A stretch of DNA of 64,000 nucleotides from NCBI GenBank assembly GCA_019915015.1, contig JAHBBC010000003.1:124001-188000 (forward strand). The letters run 5' to 3'. The notes beneath the pieces were generated by a model. That model ran no database searches. It saw only the letters and a list, made by a program, of their open reading frames with translations, and was not told the origin of the DNA. Source of the DNA: Auriscalpium vulgare (taxonomy: Eukaryota > Basidiomycota > Agaricomycetes > Russulales > Auriscalpiaceae). How positions within the stretch are numbered: position 1 is the stretch's first letter; each line of letters starts with the position of its first letter. Made by a program: the position numbers and the translations under genes. Shown piece after piece: positions 63,498 to 64,000 of the stretch.

Positions 63498-64000
63498 CTA
63501 ATCAAACGTTACTCTCTTGCCCTCAAACTGTGTGATCCCGCCAGTCCGTGCGCCGCCACGGCCGCCACGGCCACCACGGTCCCCTCCTCTACCACGACCA
63601 CCGCCGCGACCACGACCGCCACCCTAATTGACAAGCCAGTCAGTATTGGCAAGTTATACGACAGTCCCACTTACCCGTCCGCCGTCGAATCCTCCAAAGC
63701 CTCCCCGTCCACCGCCGCGACCGCCGCTGAACCCGCGACCGCCTCCTCCACGGCCCCCTCCTCCACGACCTCCACCGCTGTCATCTCTCGGCTGCGAGAA
63801 ATCCAGTCGGACATTGCGTCCGGCAATTTCTTGGCCGTTGACAGACTCGTACGCCTTCTTCGCTGAGTCCATGTCCGAGAACTCCACGTAAGCGAAGCCC
63901 TTAGGCTTTTGGGTTTCCCGGTCTGTCGGGACACGGACACTCTTCACATCGCCATACTCCGCAAATACCTCCCACAGTGCATCTTCGGTGGCGTTCCAGC
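63498..64000 (-). CDS. RRM protein with C-terminal RGG/GAR domain (nucleolin/Gar2/Nsr1-like), 5' end cut
   Basis: The visible part begins inside an RNA-recognition motif: WNATEDALWEVFAEYGDVKS, then VRVPTDRETQKPKGFAYVEF, which is RNP1-type KGFAYVEF, and SVNGQEIAGRNVRLDFSQP. It is followed by a glycine-arginine-rich tail (RGGGGRGGGGRGFSGGRGG...) and, after an intron at about 63625-63674, GGGRGRGGGRGRGGDRGGRG with a final ITQFEGKRVTFD. This is the C-terminal layout of Gar2/Nsr1/nucleolin, which act in nucleolar pre-rRNA processing. The FEGK-x-TFD ending matches that group. The window edge removes any earlier RRM and the acidic N-terminus, so assignment within glycine-rich RRM proteins is provisional. 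Confidence 0.82.

Noticed and set aside
1..64000. Transposons, terminal inverted repeats, tRNA genes, rRNA genes or CRISPR arrays
   Set aside because: A by-eye scan found no reverse transcriptase, transposase or integrase motifs, no tRNA-type arms and no regular repeat-spacer pattern. A tRNAscan-SE and RepeatMasker run would be decisive.

Overview
The window is nuclear DNA of a filamentous basidiomycete, most likely a mushroom-forming Agaricomycete. The signs are about 32 protein genes in 64 kb, many phase-variable introns of roughly 45-80 bp (GT...AG, one clear GC...AG), pyrimidine-rich promoters, and basidiomycete versions of housekeeping proteins. I saw no transposon, CRISPR array, rRNA or tRNA gene. 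Gene coordinates run from start codon to stop codon and include introns. I reconstructed the introns by hand, joining reading frames at GT...AG sites so that conserved motifs became continuous.

Layout: 1-1443 delta-9 desaturase with cytochrome b5 domain (-, cut at the left edge); 3252-5138 CFA-synthase-like methyltransferase (+); 6613-7461 ARL2 (-); 7597-9216 TTI2-like (+); 9366-11445 CDC14 phosphatase (+); 11887-13147 uroporphyrinogen decarboxylase (-); 13435-14731 mitochondrial FAD/folate carrier (-); 15141-18393 prolyl oligopeptidase (+); 18530-19309 tRNA adenosine deaminase TAD2 (-); 19527-20228 mitochondrial IF3 (+); 20289-23090 PPR-type protein (-); 23328-26577 cap-binding CBP80 (+); 26721-27322 SDHAF3/ACN9 (-); 27455-28575 SH3 protein (+); 29061-30626 PHO85-type cyclin (-); 30981-32234 SLC35B4-type sugar-nucleotide transporter (-); 32415-32826 complex I NDUFB7 (+); 32988-35130 FGGY kinase (-); 35396-36374 ribosomal uL2 (-); 36796-37320 ribosomal eS25 (+); 37823-40863 SS18-like glutamine-rich protein (+); 41181-43372 glucosidase II beta (-); 43484-46020 SEC63 (-); 46231-47934 coilin-like (+); 48424-49456 BTB protein (+); 49745-54131 large PPR protein (-); 54476-56609 membrane PDI (-); 56753-57522 KEOPS CGI121 (+); 57766-59194 phosphomannose isomerase (-); 60000-60638 MED10 (+); 61058-63174 RIC8 (+); 63498->64000 RRM/GAR protein (-, cut at the right edge).

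Strands alternate strikingly: eleven head-to-head pairs share short upstream regions. Several pairs make functional sense, namely desaturase with CFA synthase (both act on acyl chains), uL2 with eS25 (ribosome), and TAD2 with mitochondrial IF3 (translation). Secretory-pathway genes (SEC63, glucosidase II beta, PDI, phosphomannose isomerase) lie within 18 kb. Mitochondrial genes (carrier, IF3, PPR, SDHAF3, NDUFB7) are scattered through the middle. The most interesting points are the desaturase/CFA-synthase pair with its 1.8 kb regulatory region and CCAAT palindrome, the SS18-like N-terminus on a poly-glutamine protein, and a coilin-like protein in a fungus.
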